Program-made: the position numbers and the translations under genes
Shown here: piece by piece, positions 9,936-19,384 of the stretch
How positions within the stretch are numbered: the stretch's first letter is position 1
How the letters are laid out: each line of letters begins with the position of its first letter
Assembly: GCA_017302035.1 (NCBI GenBank)
Contig: JAFLEA010000008.1
Location: 1-64,000, forward strand
DNA: 64,000 nucleotides
From: Lysobacterales bacterium
Lineage (GTDB): Bacteria; Pseudomonadota; Gammaproteobacteria; Xanthomonadales; Xanthomonadaceae
Direction of reading: 5' to 3'
The notes under the pieces: model-generated
What the model was told of the DNA's origin: nothing
Seen by the model: only the letters and a program-made list of their open reading frames with translations
Database searches by the model: none

Positions 9936-10144
9936 CCGGAATCCGGTGGCGGGCGCGCACCGGCTGCAGGCATCGCGGACCGCATGGCGGTGCCGCACCC
10001 GCGCCGGGCGACGCGATGGGGGCGGCCATTATGCCGGCAGCCGATGGCGTGCCGGTGACATGCCGGCGTTCCATCCCCGGCGTCGCCAGTGCCGGCGCCT
10101 TGGGCTATCGTGCCGGTTCCCACGATCCGCGGATTGCCTCCCCG

Positions 10145-11419
10145 ATGAAACTGGTCTCGGCCTGGCTGGCCATTCCCTTCTGGCAGCGCGTGCTGGCCGG
10201 CTTCGTCCTCGGCGCGCTGGCCGGCTGGCTGATGGGACCGGCGGCGCAGACCTGGTTCGGGCCGCTGGGCACGGTCTACGTCACCCTGATCCGGATGATC
10301 GCGGTGCCGCTGGTGCTGTTCGCGGTGATCAACGCGGTGGCGTCGCTGCACGGGCAGAAGTCGATGGCCGAGCTGGGCGGGCGAACCTTCCTGTGGTTCG
10401 CCGTCACCGCCGCGCTGGCGGTGTGCGTGGGCCTGGTGGTCGGGCTGGTGCTCAAGCCGGGCCAGGGGCTGACCGGGCTCGACATGGCCGCCGACTACAC
10501 TCCGCGCGAGGTGCCCACTCCGGTGCAGGTGCTGCTGGACGTGGTCCCGGCCAATCCGTTCGCCGCGCTGGCCGAGGGCAAGATCCTGCAGGTGATCTTC
10601 TTTGCCGGCCTGGTCGGCTTCGCCCTGGTCAGGCTCGGCGAGCGCACCGCGCGGTTGCGCGCGCTGGCCGGCGAGGCCAGCGAGATGATGATCCAGGTCA
10701 CCCGCTTCGTGCTGGAGATGACCCCGCTGGGAACCTTCGGCCTGATCGCCGGGCTGGTCGGCAGCTACGGCTTCGAGAAGCTGCTGCCGCTGGGCAGCTT
10801 CGTGTTCGCCCTGTACCTGGCCTGCGCCCTGCACATCGTGTTCGTGTACGGCAGCCTGCTGCTGGCGCACGGGCTCAACCCGCTGCGCTTCTTCCGCGGC
10901 GCGGCGCCGGGCATGCAGGTGGCGTTCGTCAGTTCCTCGAGCTTCGCCTCGATGCCTGTGGCATTGCGCGCGGTCACCCACAACCTGGGGGTGGACAAGG
11001 ACTACGCCGCATTCGCGGTGCCGCTGGGGGCGAGCATCAAGATGGATGGCTGCGGCGCGATCTACCCGGCGCTCACCAGTGTGTTCGTGGCCCAGTACTT
11101 CGGCATCGACCTGTCGCTGAACCAGTACTTCGTGATCCTGCTGGCCTCGGTGCTGGGCAGCTTCGGCACCGCCGGGGTGCCGGGCACGGCGATCGTGATG
11201 GTGACCCTGGTGCTGAGCGCGGCCAAGCTGCCGCTGGAAGGCATCGCCCTGCTGGTGGCGATCGACCGCATCCTCGACATGATGCGGACCATGACGAATG
11301 TGACCGGGCAGATGCTGGTGCCGGTGCTGGTGGCCAAGGAAACCGGGCTGCTGGACCGGGGAGCCTACGAACGGGCCTCCAGCAACGTCGGCCTGGAGGA
11401 AGCGGACGCCGGCGACTGA
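10145..11419 (+). CDS. DAACS-family (SLC1-type) dicarboxylate/amino-acid:cation symporter
   Basis: A 424-residue inner-membrane transporter with the GltP/DctA architecture: six N-terminal helices, then the re-entrant loop HP1 with the serine-rich SSSSFASMPV, helix 7 with the KMDGCGAIYPA motif, and HP2 with FGTAGVPGTA. The C-terminal helix ends in RTMTNVTGQ, where the sodium-binding NMDGT-like Asp/Asn region is found. Such carriers import glutamate, aspartate or C4-dicarboxylates with sodium or protons. Exact substrate cannot be read from sequence. Start ATG 10145. The hairpin after it is oriented for the converging NlpC gene. Confidence 0.88.
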   Translation: MKLVSAWLAIPFWQRVLAGFVLGALAGWLMGPAAQTWFGPLGTVYVTLIRMIAVPLVLFAVINAVASLHGQKSMAELGGRTFLWFAVTAALAVCVGLVVGLVLKPGQGLTGLDMAADYTPREVPTPVQVLLDVVPANPFAALAEGKILQVIFFAGLVGFALVRLGERTARLRALAGEASEMMIQVTRFVLEMTPLGTFGLIAGLVGSYGFEKLLPLGSFVFALYLACALHIVFVYGSLLLAHGLNPLRFFRGAAPGMQVAFVSSSSFASMPVALRAVTHNLGVDKDYAAFAVPLGASIKMDGCGAIYPALTSVFVAQYFGIDLSLNQYFVILLASVLGSFGTAGVPGTAIVMVTLVLSAAKLPLEGIALLVAIDRILDMMRTMTNVTGQMLVPVLVAKETGLLDRGAYERASSNVGLEEADAGD

Positions 11420-11458
11420 GGCCGCGTCCCGGCGCGCGCCCTGTGCGGCACGCAAGCG

Positions 11459-11481
11459 AAAAGGCCGCCCCGGGGGCGGCC
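11459..11481 (-). terminator. Rho-independent terminator for the NlpC/P60 gene
   Basis: A perfect 9-base inverted repeat (GGCCGCCCC, one-base centre, GGGGCGGCC) at 11463-11481 is followed on the minus strand by TTTT at 11462-11459. It lies 36 bases beyond the stop of the minus-strand NlpC gene, so it most likely ends that transcript. It may also slow plus-strand transcription from the symporter. Confidence 0.7.
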
Positions 11482-11516
11482 GCGTACGTCCATTCGTGCG
11501 CCGTCCCGCGGGGGGG

Positions 11517-12383
11517 TCAGATCTCGACCCGGCGCGCCTGCATGAAGCGGTTGCTCCAGTAGCCGGAGTCCAGGCGGTCCACGCGCACGTCCTTGCCGCG
11601 GCTGGGGGCGTGCAGGAACTGGCCGTCGCCGACATAGATGCCGACGTGGTTGACCCGGCCGCGCAGGCCGAAGAACACCAGGTCGCCGGGGCTGAGGTCG
11701 TCGCGGTTGCGGATCAGCTTGGCGTCGGACTTGGCCGCCATTTCGCGGGAGACGCGCGGCAACTCGATGCCCAGGGCATTGCGGAACACGTAGCCGACCA
11801 GGCCGCTGCAGTCGAAGCCGTCGGTGGAGGTGCCGCCCCAGCGGTACGGCGTGCCGACCAGCGACATGGCTGCCTTGAGCACCTGTTGCACGCCGCCGCC
11901 CTGGGGCTTGGCCGGCTCCTGCTGGGGGACGGCCCGGGTCAGGTCGTAGGCGGCGAGCAGGCGGCTGATGTCGCCGGCGAACATCGCCGAGCGGTCCAGC
12001 AGCGGCAGGCTGTCATTGCCGGCCAGATGCGGCAGCAGCGCCGCCAGGGTGGCGTCGGCGGCGGCATCGGCCTTCTGGCGCAGGCTGCCGGTGGTCGGCG
12101 CCGGCTTGGCGGCGGCGCTGGCCTTGGCCATGGTGCGGGTGGGGACCGGGGGGGCGGGCACGGCCACCGCGGGTTCCGGTCGTTCCAGTTCGGGTGCGAT
12201 CGTGGCCGGGGCGGCCGGGGCGATGGCTTCGGGTTCGATCGTGGCCGGCTCGGGCCGGGGCGACGCCAGCACCGGCAGGGCCGGTACGACCAGGACCAGG
12301 AAGAGGAATGGACGCAGCGCCCGGCGCACGCGGGCGGCGGGAGTGGCGGCAGGCTGGCCTGGAGGCAGGTCGTCGGTCGTCAC
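11517..12383 (-). CDS. NlpC/P60 peptidoglycan endopeptidase with signal/anchor sequence
   Basis: 288 residues. After a basic N terminus there is one hydrophobic segment (FLFLVLVVPALPVLA, about residues 27-41) acting as a signal peptide or anchor, then a long Pro/Ala/Glu-rich linker, then a C-terminal NlpC/P60 domain. Catalytic Cys is in GFDCSGLV, first His in NHVGIYVG, and a third polar residue near FLHAPSRG. Such enzymes cut the gamma-D-Glu-diamino acid bond in peptidoglycan stems. The start is GTG 12383. Its catalytic domain is clearly paralogous to the next gene. Confidence 0.88.
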   Translation of the reverse strand: MTTDDLPPGQPAATPAARVRRALRPFLFLVLVVPALPVLASPRPEPATIEPEAIAPAAPATIAPELERPEPAVAVPAPPVPTRTMAKASAAAKPAPTTGSLRQKADAAADATLAALLPHLAGNDSLPLLDRSAMFAGDISRLLAAYDLTRAVPQQEPAKPQGGGVQQVLKAAMSLVGTPYRWGGTSTDGFDCSGLVGYVFRNALGIELPRVSREMAAKSDAKLIRNRDDLSPGDLVFFGLRGRVNHVGIYVGDGQFLHAPSRGKDVRVDRLDSGYWSNRFMQARRVEI

Positions 12384-12422
12384 GCGGCGGTCATGGAAGC
12401 GGGCAGAGTCGCGATGATGCCG

Positions 12423-12437
12423 GCTTCACCGTGAAGC
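12423..12437. promoter_or_regulatory. Short palindrome upstream of the NlpC gene
   Basis: A 7-base inverted repeat, GCTTCAC then GTGAAGC with one central base, sits 40 bases upstream of the GTG start, next to an AT-rich stretch (12441-12476) that contrasts with the surrounding GC-rich sequence and probably contains the promoter. It could be a regulator site; I cannot assign the protein. Confidence 0.3.
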
Positions 12438-12491
12438 GGTGTTCACAAATAGTTAAATTTCCGTAAAGTCCGTGTGCCGCGTGTCCCGTTT

Positions 12492-13013
12492 TCAGTCCAG
12501 GACCCGTTTCGCCCCGCTGTAGTGGTCGCGCCAGTACGGGCCGTCCAGGCGGTCCAGGCGTACCGTGCCGCCGCTGCTGGGGGCATGCACGAAACGGCCT
12601 TCGCCGACGTAGATGCCGACGTGGCTGACCTCGCGGCCGCTGCCGAAGAACACCAGGTCGCCGCTGGCCAGCCGTTCCTGGGCCAGCCGCGGACCCTGCA
12701 CCTGGGCCAGTTCGCGCGAGCTGCGCGGCAGCCGCAGGTCGAGCATGTCGCGGTAGACGTAGTTGACTAGGCCGCTGCAGTCGAAGCCCGAGTCAGGCGT
12801 GTTGCCGCCGTAGCGATAGGGCGTGCCGACCAGACTCAGGGCGCGCAGGGTGACCGCGTTGGCCCGCGCCGGGTCGGCCGGGGCCACCTGCGGCCAGTGG
12901 CCGGTGGCCGGGGCGGTGGGTCGGGTGGCCGGGTGTCCGCAGGCGGCCAGCAACAGCGCGGCGACGGCGGCCAGGAGCGTGGCGCGGCCGGCGGTGGCGC
13001 TCGGCGCTGGCAT
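12492..13013 (-). CDS. NlpC/P60 endopeptidase, predicted lipoprotein (Spr/MepS-like)
   Basis: 173 residues with a lipoprotein signal: MPAPSATAGR, a hydrophobic run and lipobox LLAAC, so the mature enzyme is lipid-anchored in the outer membrane or envelope. The NlpC/P60 domain follows, with catalytic Cys in GFDCSGLV and His in SHVGIYVG, and HAPSSGG near the C terminus. The layout resembles MepS (Spr), a DD-crosslink or gamma-D-Glu endopeptidase needed for wall expansion. I favour ATG 13013; an upstream ATG near 13066 would put a charged stretch ahead of the signal. It is arranged in tandem with the other NlpC gene, 108 bases apart. Confidence 0.87.
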   Translation of the reverse strand: MPAPSATAGRATLLAAVAALLLAACGHPATRPTAPATGHWPQVAPADPARANAVTLRALSLVGTPYRYGGNTPDSGFDCSGLVNYVYRDMLDLRLPRSSRELAQVQGPRLAQERLASGDLVFFGSGREVSHVGIYVGEGRFVHAPSSGGTVRLDRLDGPYWRDHYSGAKRVLD

Positions 13014-13133
13014 GGCCGGGAGCGGGGCAGGATAATGCCGGTCTTTCCTCACGGCGGCCATCATGGCCGCATTCCCCCGCGGCCGACAAGCCGCCCATCC
13101 GCTGCCGCCGCAGGCAGCCAGACCGAGTTGCGC

Positions 13134-13613
13134 ATGAAGATCGAAAAAGACCGCGTCGTCCGTTTCCATTACACCGTGTCCGAGGTCGGCCAGGAGCCGC
13201 TGGAGAGTTCGAAGGACCGCGAGCCGATCGCGATCCTGATCGGCCACGGCAACATCATCCCGGGTCTGGAGTCGGCGATGCAGGACAGGCAGGCGGGCGA
13301 GAGCTTCGGCGTCGACGTGCCGGCGGCGCAGGCCTACGGCGAGCGCCGCGAGGGCCTGGGCCAGCGCGTCCCGAAGAAGCATTTCGGCAACGCGCGGCTG
13401 CAGCCGGGCATGCAGGTGGTGCTGCAGACCAACTTCGGCCCGCGCGCGGTCACGGTGGAGAAGGTCGGCCACAGCGTGGTCGACGTGGACCTGAACCACC
13501 CGATGGCCGGCAAGGACCTGCACTTCGACGTGGAGATCGTCGAGGTCCGCGAGGCCAGCGCCGAGGAGATCGAGCACGGCCACGTGCACGGCGACGGCGG
13601 GCACCATCACTGA
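13134..13613 (+). CDS. slyD: SlyD-like FKBP-type peptidyl-prolyl isomerase
   Basis: 159 residues. The FKBP half-domain (VVRFHYTVSE, LIGHGNIIPGLE) is interrupted by the insert-in-flap chaperone domain (the QAYGERREGLGQRVPKKHF region to VLQTNFG) and then closes with DLNHPMAGKDLHFDVEIV, all typical of SlyD. The C-terminal tail is His-rich (GHVHGDGGHHH), as in SlyD proteins that bind nickel, although the Cys residues of the E. coli tail are absent. It acts in the cytosol as a proline isomerase/chaperone. Start ATG 13134. Confidence 0.9.
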   Translation: MKIEKDRVVRFHYTVSEVGQEPLESSKDREPIAILIGHGNIIPGLESAMQDRQAGESFGVDVPAAQAYGERREGLGQRVPKKHFGNARLQPGMQVVLQTNFGPRAVTVEKVGHSVVDVDLNHPMAGKDLHFDVEIVEVREASAEEIEHGHVHGDGGHHH

Positions 13614-13659
13614 CACCGACGCCTGGCCGGCTGCTCGGCCGGTCCGCTGCATTGCCGCG

Positions 13660-13687
13660 ACGGCCCGCTTCGGCGGGCCGTTCGCTT
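13660..13687 (+). terminator. Rho-independent terminator after slyD
   Basis: A 9-base-pair stem ACGGCCCGC/GCGGGCCGT with the stable loop TTCG at 13660-13681 is followed by TCGCTTT. It is 46 bases past the slyD stop and between converging genes slyD and rnhB. Confidence 0.65.
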
Positions 13688-13723
13688 TCCCGCGCTTGTC
13701 GTCGTTGCGGTCGAGGTTCGCGC

Positions 13724-14374
13724 CTAGCCGGCGAGCCCGAACTGCGCGGCAGCCTCGCGCACCGGGGCGAAGCTGCGGCGGTGATGGGGGCAGGGACCGT
13801 GCTGCGCCAGCGCGGCCAGGTGCGATGGCGTGGGATAACCCTTGTGCAGGTCGAAGCCGTACTGCGGGTGCCGGGCATGCAGTTCGACCATCAGGCGGTC
13901 GCGGGACACCTTGGCCAGGATCGAGGCGGCCATGATCGCCGGCTCCAGCGCGTCGCCGCCGACGATCGCCTCGGCCATGCACGGCATCCCCTTGGGCACC
14001 GCGTTGCCGTCGATCCGCGCCAGCTCCACCCGCGGGCCCAGCGCGGCCACGCAGCGGCGCATGCCTTCCAGGGTCGCGTGCAGGATGTTGAGCCGGTCGA
14101 TTTCCTCCACCGCCACCATCTCCACGTGCCAGGCCAGCGCGCGTTCCACGATCAGCGGGTACAGCGCTTCGCGCCTGGCGGGGCTGAGTTTCTTGGAGTC
14201 GTCCAGGCCCTGGACCGGGCGTGCCGGGTCCAGGATCACCGCGGCCACCGCCACCGGCCCGGCCAGCGGGCCGCGACCGGCCTCGTCCACCCCGGCCACG
14301 CGCAGCAGGACGCGGTCGATCGCGAACAGGTCCGGGCCGCTCGCCAGCGCCCGGCGCGACGCCCGCCGGCTCAC
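13724..14374 (-). CDS. rnhB: Ribonuclease HII
   Basis: 216 residues. Removes RNA from RNA-DNA hybrids, including single ribonucleotides in DNA. Catalytic acids lie in [12 protein letters not shown] (about residues 28-39) and in the ELARIDGN segment, with the later [11 protein letters not shown] block diagnostic of type 2 RNases H. The start is GTG 14374, overlapping the lpxB TGA in a GTGA junction, so it is coupled as the last gene of the lpxD-fabZ-lpxA-lpxB-rnhB operon. Confidence 0.95.
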   Translation of the reverse strand: MSRRASRRALASGPDLFAIDRVLLRVAGVDEAGRGPLAGPVAVAAVILDPARPVQGLDDSKKLSPARREALYPLIVERALAWHVEMVAVEEIDRLNILHATLEGMRRCVAALGPRVELARIDGNAVPKGMPCMAEAIVGGDALEPAIMAASILAKVSRDRLMVELHARHPQYGFDLHKGYPTPSHLAALAQHGPCPHHRRSFAPVREAAAQFGLAG

Positions 14375-15591
14375 GGCTGCGGCTGGCCTGTGCCGGCCAG
14401 TCCGGGCAGGGTGGCGATCGCCTCGGCCGCCGAGGCCGAAGCGTCGCGGCGCAGGCTCTCGTGCAGCGCCAGGTACTCGGGCTGCAGCGCCGCCACTGCG
14501 CGCGGCGACTGGAACCAGCGCAGCACCGCCTCGGCCAACTGGCCGGGAGTACAGTCATCCTGGATCAGCTCCGGGGCCAGGTCCCTGCCGGCGAGCACGT
14601 TGGGCAAGGCATAACGGTCCACCTTGATCAGGCCCAGCATGCGCACGATGCGGTAGGTCAGCGGCGAGATCCGGTAGCCGACCACCATCGGCCGCTTCGA
14701 CAGCATCGCCTCCAGGGTGGCGGTGCCGGAGGCCAGCAGGACCACGTCGGCGGCGGCCAGCGCGGCGCGCGCCTGGCCATCGAACACATGCGTCTGCGCC
14801 GCGGGCAACGCCGCCCCCGCGAGTTGCGCCTCCAGCAGCGCGCGGCAGCGTGCATTGGCCGCCGGTACCGCCACGTGCAGGGTCGGCATCGCCTCGGACA
14901 CGCGCCAGGCGGCCTCGAAGAACACCTCGCCCAGGCGCTCGACCTCGCCCAGCCGGCTGCCGGGCAGCACGGCCAGCACCGGCGCGCCCGCGGGCAGGCC
15001 CAGCTGCGCGCGCGCGGCCGCGCGGTCCGGATCCAGCGGCATCGCATCGGCCATCGGATGGCCGACGAAGCGCGCGTCCACGCCATGGCGGGCGTAGATC
15101 CCCGGCTCCATCGGGAACAGGCACAGCACCCGGTCCGCGCTGGCGCCGATCTTCTCGGCCCGCTTCTCGCGCCAGGCCCATACCGAGGGGCTGACGTAAT
15201 GCACCGTGGCCACCCCGCGCCGCTTGAACCAGCGCTCCACCCCGAGGTTGAAGTCCGGTGCGTCGATGCCGACCAGCACGTCCGGCGCCCAGGCCAGCGC
15301 GCGCTCGCGGAACTCGCGGCGCAGCCGCAGCAGCCGCGGCAAGTGGCGCAGCACTTCGAACAGGCCCATCACCGCCAGTTCGCTGGCGTCGTGCCAGGTC
15401 TCCACCCCGGCGCTGCGCATGGCATCGCCGCCGATCCCGGCGAAGCGCGCCTTGGGGAAGCGCTTGCGCAACTCCTCCACCAGGCCGGCGCCGAGCGCAT
15501 CGCCCGACGCCTCGCCGGCCACCAGCACGAAGCGTGGCCAGCCCTCCCCGCTGCGGCGTGCGGCTTCGTGGCCGCGGACCTGTTCGTTCAC
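14371..15591 (-). CDS. lpxB: Lipid-A-disaccharide synthase
   Basis: GT19 glycosyltransferase joining UDP-2,3-diacylglucosamine and lipid X to form the lipid A disaccharide at the inner membrane's cytoplasmic face. Family features: [12 protein letters not shown] near the N terminus, the [11 protein letters not shown] block, the [11 protein letters not shown] nucleotide-binding loop and [11 protein letters not shown]. At 406 residues it is slightly longer than E. coli LpxB (382), mostly from a short N-terminal extension. The start is GTG 15591; 19 bases separate it from the lpxA stop. Confidence 0.96.
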   Translation of the reverse strand: MNEQVRGHEAARRSGEGWPRFVLVAGEASGDALGAGLVEELRKRFPKARFAGIGGDAMRSAGVETWHDASELAVMGLFEVLRHLPRLLRLRREFRERALAWAPDVLVGIDAPDFNLGVERWFKRRGVATVHYVSPSVWAWREKRAEKIGASADRVLCLFPMEPGIYARHGVDARFVGHPMADAMPLDPDRAAARAQLGLPAGAPVLAVLPGSRLGEVERLGEVFFEAAWRVSEAMPTLHVAVPAANARCRALLEAQLAGAALPAAQTHVFDGQARAALAAADVVLLASGTATLEAMLSKRPMVVGYRISPLTYRIVRMLGLIKVDRYALPNVLAGRDLAPELIQDDCTPGQLAEAVLRWFQSPRAVAALQPEYLALHESLRRDASASAAEAIATLPGLAGTGQPQP

Positions 15592-15610
15592 CGCGGCAAG
15601 GTCCCTGCGG

Positions 15611-16399
15611 TCAACGCAACAGCGGCCGCTCGCCGCTGTCGATGAAGTCCAGGAACAGGCGCACGTCGTCGTTGCCCTCGGCCTGGCGGGCCAGCTCCTC
15701 GCGCGCCTCGGCCAGCGGCATCCCGGACACGAACAGGGTGCGGTAGGCGCGCTTGATCGCCGTGATCCGCTCGGGGCTGAAGCCGCGACGCTTGAGGCCC
15801 TCGCTGTTGATCCCGCGCGGGCGGCCGATCGAGTTGCCGCCGATGGTGGTGTAGGGGGTCACGTCGCCGTTGGCCAGCGCGCCCATCGCGATGAAGGCGT
15901 GGTCGCCGATCCGGCAGAACTGGTGCGAGCCGGCGAAGCCGCTGATGATCACCCAGTCGCCCACGGTCACGTGCCCGGCCAGGGTGGTGTTGTTGGAGAA
16001 GATGCAGTGGTTGCCGACCACGCAGTCGTGGGCGACGTGGGTGTAGGCCAGCATCCAGTTGTCGTCGCCGATGCGGGTCACGCCGCCGCCGCCGCCGGTG
16101 CCGCGGTTGAGGGTGACGAATTCGCGGAACACGTTGCGGTCGCCGATCACCAGTTCGGTGCGTTCGCCGGCGAACTTCTTGTCCTGCGGCTCGCCGCCGA
16201 CGGCGGCATGGCCGATGAAGCGGTTGCCGCGCCCGATCCGGGTCGGGCCGTGGACGCTGCAGTGCGGCCCGATCTCGCAATCGTCGCCGATCTCCACCTC
16301 GGGCCCGATCAGGGTGAAGGCGCCCACGCTCACGTTCGTGCCCAGGCGGGCGCGCGGGTCGACGACGGCGGTGGGGTGGATGCGGGCGGTATCGGTCAT
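15611..16399 (-). CDS. lpxA: Acyl-ACP--UDP-N-acetylglucosamine O-acyltransferase
   Basis: First committed step of lipid A synthesis, attaching a 3-hydroxyacyl chain to UDP-GlcNAc. The 262-residue length is exactly typical. A left-handed beta helix is visible as hexapeptide repeats ([27 protein letters not shown] and so on). The catalytic His is in YTHVAHDC, and the GGEPQDKKF and NRGTGGGGG blocks contact substrate. Start ATG 16399. Operon position between fabZ and lpxB matches other proteobacteria. Confidence 0.97.
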   Translation of the reverse strand: MTDTARIHPTAVVDPRARLGTNVSVGAFTLIGPEVEIGDDCEIGPHCSVHGPTRIGRGNRFIGHAAVGGEPQDKKFAGERTELVIGDRNVFREFVTLNRGTGGGGGVTRIGDDNWMLAYTHVAHDCVVGNHCIFSNNTTLAGHVTVGDWVIISGFAGSHQFCRIGDHAFIAMGALANGDVTPYTTIGGNSIGRPRGINSEGLKRRGFSPERITAIKRAYRTLFVSGMPLAEAREELARQAEGNDDVRLFLDFIDSGERPLLR

Positions 16400-16443
16400 C
16401 GGTATCCCCGGCGGTCGGGTATTGGCTCGGGTGGGATGGGGGC

Positions 16444-16902
16444 TTACTCGCGGGTGCCGGCGCACAGCACCTCGGCGCTGGCGACGATCTCGCCACCGAC
16501 CTTGGCCTCGCCGTAGTACACCGCCATGTTGCGGATCACGCGCTTGATCTGCACGTGCAGTTCCAGCACGTCGCCCGGCACCACCTGGCGGTTGAAGCGG
16601 GCGTTGTCGACCTTGACCATGTAGAAGAGCTTGGATTGCGCGTCGCGGCCGAGCGAAAGCTGGGTCAGCACGCCGCCGGCCTGCGCCAGCGCCTCGATGA
16701 TCAGCACCCCGGGCATGATCGGCGCGCCCGGGAAGTGGCCCTGGAAGAACGGCTCGTTGAAGGTCACGTTCTTGACCCCGACGATGCGCTTGGCCTCGAT
16801 GTCCACCTCGACGATCCTGTCGACCAGCAGGAACGGGTAGCGGTGCGGGATCAGCGACTGGATGGTGCGGACGTCGACGGGCAGGGTGACGGTTTCGTTC
16901 AT
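16444..16902 (-). CDS. fabZ: 3-hydroxyacyl-[acyl-carrier-protein] dehydratase FabZ
   Basis: Hot-dog-fold dehydratase of type II fatty acid synthesis, removing water from 3-hydroxyacyl-ACP and so competing with LpxA/LpxD for the same 3-hydroxyacyl pool. 152 residues. The catalytic His is in [12 protein letters not shown] and the Glu/Gln region in [20 protein letters not shown]. The ATG start at 16902 overlaps the lpxD stop (ATGA), indicating coupling. Confidence 0.96.
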   Translation of the reverse strand: MNETVTLPVDVRTIQSLIPHRYPFLLVDRIVEVDIEAKRIVGVKNVTFNEPFFQGHFPGAPIMPGVLIIEALAQAGGVLTQLSLGRDAQSKLFYMVKVDNARFNRQVVPGDVLELHVQIKRVIRNMAVYYGEAKVGGEIVASAEVLCAGTRE

Positions 16903-17924
16903 TCGCTGGGTTCCTGGGAGGAAGCGTTGACGCGACGCGCCAGTGCATCCAGTTGCTTGAACCGGGCGGCGTTCTTCCGCCAGGTGCGATTGTCGGTGAG
17001 CGGGGTGCCGGAAGAATACTCGCCCGGCTCGCGGATCGAATGGGTGACCAGCGACATCGCGGTGATCAGCACCTTGTCGCAGACTTCCAGGTGGCCGAGC
17101 ACGCCGGCGCCGCCGCCGACCAGGCAATAGCGGCCGATCCTGGCGCTGCCGGCAGCGGCCGAGCAGCCGGCCATGGCGGTGTGCGCGCCGATGCGCACGT
17201 TGTGGCCGATCTGGACCAGGTTGTCGATCCGCACGTCCTCTTCCAGCACGGTGTCGTCCAGCGCGCCACGGTCGATGCAACTGTTGGCGCCGATCTCGCA
17301 GTCGTCGCCGACCGCCACCCCGCCCAGCTGCGGCACGTTGACCCAGCGCCCGGCGTCCATCGCCAGGCCGAAGCCGGCCGCGCCCAGTACCGCGCCGGGC
17401 AGGATCCGAACCCGCTTGCCCAGGCGCACCCGCGCCACCAGGGTCACCCGCGCCTGCAGTTCGCAGCCGGCGCCGAGTTCGCAGTCCTCGCCGATCACGC
17501 AGCCGGGGCCGATCACGCAGCCGGGGCCGATCCGGGAGCGTGCGCCGATGCTGACGAACGGGCCGACGTGGGCGTCGGCCGAGACCTCGGCCGACGGGTC
17601 GATCGCGGCGCTGGGGTGGATCCCGGGGTCGCGCGCCGGCAGCCGTTCGAACAGCGCCGAGATCCGGGCGAAGGCGACGTAGGGGTCCTTGGCCACCAGG
17701 GCCGTGCCCGGCGCGGCTTCGGCGTCGCCGGTGCGCAGCACCACCACGCCGGCACCGGACTCGGCCAGTTGCGCGCGGTAGCGCGGGTTGGCCAGGAACG
17801 CCAGCTGTTCCGGTCCGGCATTGGCCAGGGTGGCCACCCCGCGCACGCGGACAGTGCCGTCGCCGTGCAGCTGCAAGGCGAAGCGCTCGGCCAGTTCGGC
17901 GGCGGTGAAGGCGGGAGTGTCCAT
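16899..17924 (-). CDS. lpxD: UDP-3-O-(3-hydroxyacyl)glucosamine N-acyltransferase
   Basis: Third lipid A enzyme, adding the N-linked 3-hydroxyacyl chain. An N-terminal uridine-binding domain (through about residue 100, including [13 protein letters not shown]) is followed by many hexapeptide repeats forming a left-handed beta helix, with the catalytic His in [16 protein letters not shown]. The start ATG 17924 gives 341 residues, the family length; a further in-frame upstream start lacks similarity. It is the first gene of the lpx block; bamA and skp, often found just upstream, are not here. Confidence 0.96.
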   Translation of the reverse strand: MDTPAFTAAELAERFALQLHGDGTVRVRGVATLANAGPEQLAFLANPRYRAQLAESGAGVVVLRTGDAEAAPGTALVAKDPYVAFARISALFERLPARDPGIHPSAAIDPSAEVSADAHVGPFVSIGARSRIGPGCVIGPGCVIGEDCELGAGCELQARVTLVARVRLGKRVRILPGAVLGAAGFGLAMDAGRWVNVPQLGGVAVGDDCEIGANSCIDRGALDDTVLEEDVRIDNLVQIGHNVRIGAHTAMAGCSAAAGSARIGRYCLVGGGAGVLGHLEVCDKVLITAMSLVTHSIREPGEYSSGTPLTDNRTWRKNAARFKQLDALARRVNASSQEPSE

Positions 17925-17972
17925 CCGGCGCATTCTAGCCGGACCGGCCCCCGGGACCGTCACCCGCCGGCC

Positions 17973-18506
17973 TCAGCGCCGGGCGAGCAGGACCAGCAAC
18001 GCCCCGGTGCCGCCCTGGGCCGGCGGGGCAGTATGGAAGGCGAGCACTTCGCCGCGCTGGCGCAGCAGGCGGTCGACCAGATTCTTCAGCACCGGCACGC
18101 CCTCGCCGGTGGCGCCGCCCTTGCCGTGGACGATGCGCACGCAGCCCAGGCCCGCGCCGGTGGCCTCGGCCAGGAAGCGGGCGAGCAGGGTCTCGGCCTG
18201 CAGCGCGTTGGCGCCGTGCAGGTCCAGTTCGTCCTGGGCGGAGAACTGGCCGCGGCGCAGGCGCTGCCAGTCGCGCGCGGTCACCCGCTCGCGGCGGAAC
18301 GCGCTGGCGTCACCGCGCAGCAGCACCGCGTCCGGATCGTCGGCGCAGCGGGCGCGCGGGCCGGCATCACGGGTATCCGGCTGCGGACGCCTGGCCGGCC
18401 GCGGTCGCGCTGCCGCCGGCGGGTCCTGCGCCGGCTTGCGCAGCGGCGCGACCTTGCCCACGGCGGCGCGGAACAGGGCGGCGGGATCTTCCTCGTCCTC
18501 GTGCAT
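17973..18506 (-). CDS. Smr-domain protein
   Basis: 177 residues. A charged, proline/arginine-rich N-terminal half leads into a C-terminal Smr (small MutS-related) domain with the hallmark LDLHG motif and the VRIVHGKGG block. Stand-alone Smr proteins such as E. coli SmrA/SmrB act as nicking or RNA endonucleases; SmrB cleaves mRNA at collided ribosomes. It lacks MutS ATPase parts. Which subtype this is cannot be told. Start ATG 18506; it precedes lpxD on the same strand and is divergent from surE. Confidence 0.85.
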   Translation of the reverse strand: MHEDEEDPAALFRAAVGKVAPLRKPAQDPPAAARPRPARRPQPDTRDAGPRARCADDPDAVLLRGDASAFRRERVTARDWQRLRRGQFSAQDELDLHGANALQAETLLARFLAEATGAGLGCVRIVHGKGGATGEGVPVLKNLVDRLLRQRGEVLAFHTAPPAQGGTGALLVLLARR

Positions 18507-18543
18507 GGGCGCAGGTTAGCGCAACCGCGGCGAGGGCTTCCGG

Positions 18544-18549
18544 TATCAT
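18544..18549 (+). promoter_or_regulatory. Possible -10 element for the surE operon
   Basis: TATCAT lies 22 bases upstream of the surE ATG in the short divergent gap with the Smr gene. No convincing -35 is visible, so the assignment rests on the hexamer and position. Confidence 0.35.
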
Positions 18550-18571
18550 GCCGGTGTTTTCGAGGAAGCCC

Positions 18572-19384
18572 ATGCGCGTACTGGTAAGCAACGACGATGG
18601 CGTGGACGCGCCCGGCATCCATGCCCTGGCCCAGGGCCTGCGCGACGCCGGCCACGAGGTCTACGTGGTGGCCCCCGACCGCGACCGCTCCGGTGCCAGC
18701 AACTCGCTGACCCTGGACCTGCCGATCCGGGTCAAGCGCCTGGACCACTACACCTGCTCGGTCGCCGGCACGCCCACCGACTGCGTGCACCTGGCCCTGA
18801 CCGGCATGTTCGAGTTCGAGCCGGACATCGTCGTGTCCGGGATCAACACCACCGCCAACCTCGGCGACGACGTGATCTATTCGGGCACGGTGTCGGCGGC
18901 GATGGAGGGACGTTTCCTCGGCCTGCCGGCGGTGGCGATGTCGCTGGCGACCCGCAACCACGACGCCAGGCACTACGACACGGCCGCGCGCGCGGCGGTG
19001 GAGATCGTGGCGCGGCTGCTCACCGACCCGCTGCCGGCCGACACCATCCTCAACGTCAACGTGCCGGACCTGGCCTGGGGCGAGGTCCGCGGTTTCGAGG
19101 TCACCCGCCTGGGCAACCGCCATCGGGCCGAGCCCTGCGTGGCGCAGGAGGATCCGCGCGGCCGCACCGTGTACTGGATCGGCCCGGCCGGCCCGGAACA
19201 GGATGCCGGCCCGGGAACCGATTTCCACGCCGTGCGCACCGGTCACATCTCGATCACCCCGATCCACGTCGACCTGACCCGCTACCAGGCGCTGGAGAAG
19301 GTCGCCGGCTGGGTGGGCGGCCTGAGCGAGGCGCTGGCCAACGGCAACGGCGCCACTGCACCCGGCAAGGGAGCGGCCGCGTGA
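18572..19384 (+). CDS. surE: 5'/3'-nucleotidase SurE
   Basis: Metal-dependent nucleoside-monophosphate phosphatase implicated in stress survival. The N-terminal metal site SNDDG is at residues 6-10 and the phosphate/metal loop [12 protein letters not shown] follows; [18 protein letters not shown] is the central family block. 270 residues. I choose ATG 18572, with GAGG seven bases upstream, over ATG 18548, which would lie on the putative -10. Its stop overlaps the pcm GTG (GTGA). Confidence 0.96.
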   Translation: MRVLVSNDDGVDAPGIHALAQGLRDAGHEVYVVAPDRDRSGASNSLTLDLPIRVKRLDHYTCSVAGTPTDCVHLALTGMFEFEPDIVVSGINTTANLGDDVIYSGTVSAAMEGRFLGLPAVAMSLATRNHDARHYDTAARAAVEIVARLLTDPLPADTILNVNVPDLAWGEVRGFEVTRLGNRHRAEPCVAQEDPRGRTVYWIGPAGPEQDAGPGTDFHAVRTGHISITPIHVDLTRYQALEKVAGWVGGLSEALANGNGATAPGKGAAA

